64,000 nucleotides of DNA from Aquila chrysaetos chrysaetos (taxonomy: Eukaryota; Chordata; Aves; Accipitriformes; Accipitridae). Where the stretch lies: positions 32,115,120 through 32,179,119 of the forward strand of contig NC_044006.1 in assembly GCF_900496995.4 (NCBI RefSeq), written 5' to 3'. The notes under the pieces were generated by a model. The model had not been told where the DNA came from and made no database searches. It saw only the letters and a list, made by a program, of their open reading frames with translations. Shown here in pieces: positions 59,081-64,000 of the stretch (position 1 is its first letter; every line of letters starts with the position of its first letter). The position numbers and the translations under genes were made by a program.

Positions 59081-59148
59081 GGCCTTCCTGGTGTATTTAG
59101 TAGCAATCAGTTTTTTTCAACAGATTACCATTTTAAAACACAAGAGCT

Positions 59149-59169
59149 CCCCCCCCCCCCCCCCCCCCC
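59149..59169 (+). repeat. Run of 21 C
   Basis: Twenty-one consecutive C are followed by AACAAAGAAACCCCC. It is a homopolymer tract with no gene nearby. Confidence 0.9.
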
Positions 59170-60782
59170 AACAAAGAAACCCCCAAACAAATCCAGATTT
59201 CCTGGAAAAATTATGAACTGAAAAATGTGTTGAAAAATGTCAGCCTTGCATTGATGCTGGCCAGCTCTTTGGGATTCTTCAAGTGGTGAGTGAGGTACCT
59301 CATATAGGACTGATAGGGATTTACGATGTTTGACAGGGTAGAGAGTGGGGAATGCAACACCCTTATTTGAATGTAAGGTGGTTAACCCCATGGAGACTTT
59401 GGCAAGGTTATTTTCATGCTCCTGTTCTGATGTGCTCCCTGGAGGAAAGTGGATCAGCTGATCTGCAGAACCAAATTTAATCAGCTGTCTTACGTTTTAC
59501 ATGTGTGAACCTATGCTTCTGTTAGGACAGGGTGATGTGTTTGTTAAGTTCAAATTTGTATTTCCTGGGCAAAAAGAAGCATAGTCTCAAGAAGTCCAAG
59601 TCACTGGCTTGGGATCCTGCTTCACACCTGATGTGAAGGATTCATGTCAGCTTGGGGGAGAAGCAAATATGTTGTGCCCTTGCAAACAATGTCAAACTGC
59701 AGCTGTTTGTACAAGGATGAGAAGTTCCTGCTATTTCTAAAATAGCTGTATTTTGTTGGGTTTGGAGGCAGCTGTTTACCTGCACATCTGTGCCAGTGAT
59801 AAGGACTTTATCCTGGCTCCGGCAGGTTTTGGTTAGCTAGAACATTTCGCTCTTCAGTAAACATTTTCTTTTTTCGTATCTAGTGTCAAAATCCTTCCAC
59901 AGACCAGCCTAGTTTCAGGCATGTTTCAGTATGGAGAACAGTAATCTATAGATTTGTCTGCACCTGCAGACAGCCCTGCCTGTTCTGCAGAACAAGTTCT
60001 TCCTGCAGTGATAAACACATCAGGGAGTTTAAAATGCAAAGCTATTGCTAGAATAATCACAACAGCAGATCAAAATTTACACCTGGTTTTCCCCATTTCC
60101 CTCCTTTGTTGATAGAAGTGTGCTTGTGCAAACGAGAAAGAAAAGATGTCTTTTTGGTTTTTTGCACCTCTAGTCCAGGTTGCCTCCTTGGAAAGGCTCT
60201 TTGCCCATTTCTCAATCAGGAACCAGGTGATCTTCTATAGCATCAGCCTTGGATCTCCTGCTCCTTTATAGGCTTCTGATCTCGTCTTCCAACCCTGCTC
60301 CATGCGCTAACAAGTTGGGTGAGCCAACCCTGGTATGTGCCATCAGCATGTTGTTTTTTCACACGGTGTGGTGAAAGAAAGGCAGTAGTGGAGAGAACTG
60401 CTAATGGCCTGGCTGTCTCAGGGCTGGGGGAAATGCAGTATGCCATCACTAGAAAGACACAGCTGGGGTGTTCTTTCTAGTTCTTATGTTGTATGAAGGT
60501 AATACATGGTTGTCAAAAGTATCTTTTTTGTCTGGGCAAAAATCCAGCGGGGATCACATCACGGGGAAAAAACTGTGACTGTAACTCCAGAAAGGACCAA
60601 CAAGCACTGTCTGCAAAAAAATAAAATAAAACCTGATGCATTTAAATGACCAGCTGTGCATCCAATGATGCCTTGGTCTACCTAGTTGAATGCCTTTCCT
60701 AAAGCAGAGCTTTCCCTCAAACTATTCTGAATTAACCGCAGTCATTGTCCTTTGCTCTCTTGAGGGCTACACCTATTCCTAG

Positions 60783-60832
60783 AGCTAATTTAAATTAGCT
60801 GTCCCAACTAATTAAAGCATCTTAATTAATGG
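60783..60832. promoter_or_regulatory. AT-rich palindrome with homeodomain-type sites
   Basis: A perfect 18-bp palindrome, AGCTAATTTAAATTAGCT (60783-60800), is followed by AACTAATTAAAG and CTTAATTAATGG within 32 bp. These are clustered TAATTA/TTAATTAA cores, the kind bound by homeodomain proteins. No gene lies beside it, so it could be a distal enhancer or just AT-rich sequence. Confidence 0.35.
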
Positions 60833-63800
60833 AAAAATACTGAGTCTTTATCAGGCACTCCTTGGCTAGTACACAGACTAAGATACCACAGCTGAGCAAG
60901 AGAGAGATATTTTCTCTTATGCTTTAAATAGCTTGCTAATATGTAAATGTGGTTATAACCTAACTCTTATCAGAATGAAGTTGTTTTCCCCCAGCTGTAA
61001 CCCAAGTCTGGATTGTCACTCCATTTCCACTCAAACTCCCACTGAAGGCAGAGTGGTGTTACCTGAGGAAAGGCTGTTTTTGTGTGGGATGGCTTGCGGA
61101 GGAAGCACAAGCCGGGATATAAGCAGGGGAGAGTGTGAAAGCGGTATTACTCACTTCCCCGTGAGAGGAGCGAGAGGGTGACGCACTGGAAGCGGCTGGC
61201 ATCCTCCCCTCTGCCCTCCCAGCCCTGCGGTCATCAGCTGGGTCAAAGATGGCAAGGAGGAGAAGAGGGGCAAGCCGTGGTCCTCCCCTGCTTGGATGCC
61301 TGCTCCAGGCACAGGGTGTGAAGGCCAGCGGTGCCACCCAAATAATCCCATGTGAGCCTGCAGTTGCATGGGCCAGGCAGTTGAAGCCACCAGCTGACTT
61401 TACACCAGGACTTGCGTACTTGCCTCCTCGTGGAGCCAATATTCTTGTCTTGCTGTTTCCTGATTCACCAGCTGAACAGGAGAATTTTATCTGGTCACTG
61501 AGCTTCCTTCTATTCAGGTTTCCTGCGGGTTTCTCTGTTCCTGAACATCTGGTGCTTGCTGCTTCTCTGCTGCCCAGCGACATCTGGCTCCCAACAGAAG
61601 TGGCCTGAGCAGCGCTGGATACAAACATCGGAGCCCCCAGGAGCTCCCTCTGACCACCGAGAGCAAAAAAGAAAAGTATTTTGTAAGCACTCACCAGCCT
61701 GACAAGTACAATGGTACGGTTTTTAGAGGGCACATTAAAACAAGCAAAGTAATTACTCCAGTTTAATTAGCTCGGAATTTAATCACCCTTGCAATTGAGG
61801 AAAAAGACCAGAGTCTGTCTGTTTCTAATTCAAGCAGTACAAAATTTTCCAGTGCCTGTCCTGGAACACCAAATAGGTGAATCTATGTACCTTTTATCTC
61901 TCAAACAAGGGACCCAACCATCCTTTTAATTCCCCATTCCATCAGTGATTGTAGTGATCCAGTGGATCATTTAAAGCAATTAGTACTAAACAAGAGTGAT
62001 CGTGAAGCCCCCTGAGTCCTAGTTTGTGCAATACTTTCTCCAGCACTCATTTTTTTCTGCCGCCACAGATAAAGTGTTCTTGACTGATCAGGACAGGAGA
62101 ATCCCATTTTTGCTGCTGCAGTGTTTGCAGGAGAGTGCCCTGATCCATTCTGGTTTAGAGAGGTAGAGGGATGAGAAACGTTCCCCTTGTAAAGAACACT
62201 TTGCTGTGCAAACACCATTCCAGATCAATAATTTTTGGTCCGTGAAATCAACAAAGCAGATAATTTCTTCCATTATTCTTCAAGTTGTTGTGAGCTTCTT
62301 TATGCCTGACTCAGACCAGATCCCTCTCTTCCAGTTTGCCTTCCTTTTTTTTTCCTATATTGGCTTTTGCTAGGACTGGGAAATTATCTGATAGCCAGCA
62401 GGTGCCCCACTCAGGTGCATTAGGAAAGGAGAGTAAGGAATTTTCTGAATGGCTGAACACATTGTGTTTTGAAGTGTTAGACACAAGGCTGTGGAAGGTA
62501 GGAGCACAACTGCACTAAGGTTTTCTAGGTCCAGCTCCTCTTACGTATAGCTAGGCAAGAGGAGTGCACTGAATGAAGTCCAGGGACATACAGATATAGG
62601 TAAGTTAGAATGCAGATCTGCAGAGTGTAACAGAGGTAGCTGGAGCTGCTCTGAATTTAAAAAAAACACCAGCTGATGAGGTGTAATGTAAAGGTCAGAA
62701 AGTTGTATGTAGAAGCAGAGTGGACTTCAGCAAAATGTTAAGAAAAACGAGTATAATGAAGAATGTAATCAAGTCAAAGATGATTTAATCCAAGAAAGCT
62801 GTGTGTGATGTGCTGCTTGTTGGTATCGGCTTCTCAGTATTGGCCATCATTCAAGATGTCTTGACTTACTGGTAAGTGTGTGCCACTTCTGGAGCTGCAT
62901 AAAGACTTATCCAAGACAGCACTCCATGCCATATGAGTCTTCTAGTGAGCTGATTTCTTTCTCTCGCAGAAAGCTTCATTGTGGTCATGTAGACGTTCAT
63001 ATTACATTATAAATGTCTACATATCCAAGCTCTGCCTAATGATGCTTCTGACTCTTACTGTTTGTCCTTTTCAAGGGAGTAGACATAAAGGAGGAAGAAA
63101 GCCATCAAGTAATACCACATTGCACGGATTGTACATGTCATTCATACTTACAGCTTATATCATAAGGTCAAGAGCTTACCTTGCCTTGGGAGGGCTACCT
63201 GGCAGGGAGATCAAAAGAAACTTTCCTCTGAATCACAGTAACTCTGTGGTGGCCACTGCTAGCAGCAGGCCACAGGCTTTCTACTAACATTAGAGCTTGG
63301 GCCTCTGAGCCTGTCAGGAGTTTCGTGCATGGTTATGAACCTGTGCAGCTGCAAATGCAAAACATCGCTCAAGATTCAGGAAAGCATCGGGGTGCCATTG
63401 CAGTATCTTCTGCTATAGCTTAATGCTGATTCTGCAATGGTATGGTTTGGCCATTTGTGATAAAAGTCTAACAAAACTAAGTAGTTATTATAACTAACTT
63501 GTGGGCCAGTAAGGAAAGCGAAAAACAGAGAGCGTGTAAAAGTAATGCTAAGTGGACACCAAAGCAAGGAGGAACAGATGCCCCTGTCCACACACACATA
63601 TTGAGCAGATACTTCCCAACAAAAAACTTGGGACACTGGTGACTCACTTTAAACCTTCCCTCTTAAGACTGGCACCATCGACCTTAGGACACAGGAGGGC
63701 ATGGAAAGGGTGAGCATTAACAACAGAGTAAGGACTGAATACCAGAAAGTCTGTGCACAACAATTTTAACTAGAGAATTAATAGGAGTGAGCAATAATTG

Positions 63801-63959
63801 GATAGCTTGGACTGTATGTGTTAGTATTATTGTAACTGTATCAATAATATGTCTAGCCAGTATAGCGAAGATTCAAGCCTATGTGCCATGCATGGCATCT
63901 AGCAACACACTGCCTTATGAGCCCTACTCCAAAAACACAGGTGAGGACACCTAATGCAC
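60833..63959. other. Intergenic, no gene recognised
   Basis: The longest open frame in this part (minus strand, 61059-61733, 224 codons) has no domain, biased composition and no good initiation or splice context, so I do not call it a gene. A second AT-rich, TAATTA-containing stretch lies at 61745-61790. Confidence 0.5.
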
Positions 63960-63964
63960 AAAGG

Positions 63965-63995
63965 AATATATATATATCTATATGAGGAATATACA
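63965..63995. repeat. TA-rich simple repeat at right edge
   Basis: An alternating (TA)n stretch interrupted by CTATATGAGG runs to the window end. It is a simple-sequence repeat. Confidence 0.8.
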
Positions 63996-64000
63996 TATGT

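Noticed and set aside
61059-61733. 224-codon minus-strand open frame
   Set aside because: It has no domain, no splice-consistent neighbours, and is low in the periodicity expected of a conserved gene. The length alone is not enough.
1-64000. CRISPR arrays, operons, phage or retroviral genes
   Set aside because: No regularly spaced direct repeats and no gag/pol/env-like or bacterial gene sequences were seen. The only transposon proteins are CR1 remnants.

Overview
This window is nuclear DNA of a bird, or at least a sauropsid close to birds. The evidence is a CR1 LINE ending in the ATTCTATGATTCTAT-type terminus, split vertebrate genes with GT-AG introns, CpG-island promoters, and a gene order (NOD1 beside GGCT on the same strand) that matches the block known on human chromosome 7p. 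I could not identify the species. Nothing here is bacterial or viral: there are no operons, CRISPR arrays, recognisable retroviral genes or phage genes.

Two protein-coding genes can be assembled completely, both on the minus strand. NOD1 (stop at 11214, ATG at 30132) has 11 coding exons, and every junction fits GT-AG and keeps frame. The CDS is 2,856 nt and encodes 951 residues: CARD, NACHT ATPase, winged-helix/linker and leucine-rich repeats. GGCT (stop at 40108, ATG at 49254) has 4 coding exons, 546 nt, 181 residues, and encodes gamma-glutamylcyclotransferase. Less than 2 kb separates the GGCT stop codon from the first non-coding NOD1 exon.

Layout: 1-2640 holds a 5'-truncated CR1 and a strong plus-strand polyadenylation site, possibly the 3' end of the neighbouring gene (ZNRF2 by human synteny; inference). 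2.6-8.4 kb has no recognised gene but contains an orphan CpG-rich patch near 5.9-6.4 kb. 8.4-11.2 kb is probably NOD1 3' UTR and flank. 11.2-30.1 kb is the NOD1 coding gene, with seven identical-length (84 nt), same-phase LRR exons. 30.1-38.4 kb is the NOD1 5' non-coding part, with a well-formed 47-nt untranslated exon and a CpG-island first exon. 38.5-40.1 kb carries splice-like signals on the plus strand, which may be a divergent transcript. 40.1-49.3 kb is GGCT, with a 5S-rRNA-derived SINE and a long G run in its introns. 49.3-64 kb is gene-free as far as I can see, apart from the GGCT promoter island, an AT-rich palindrome cluster near 60.8 kb, homopolymer tracts and possible old LINE debris.

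NOD1 is the cytosolic sensor of diaminopimelic-acid peptidoglycan fragments and signals through RIPK2 to NF-kB. GGCT releases 5-oxoproline from gamma-glutamyl dipeptides in glutathione turnover. Their adjacency is conserved synteny, not a functional operon. I found no convincing new biological system. The observations most worth checking are the possible divergent spliced transcript at the NOD1 island, the untranslated NOD1 exon, a His-to-Tyr change at a predicted ligand-site position of NOD1, and the exon-skipping-compatible LRR exon array.
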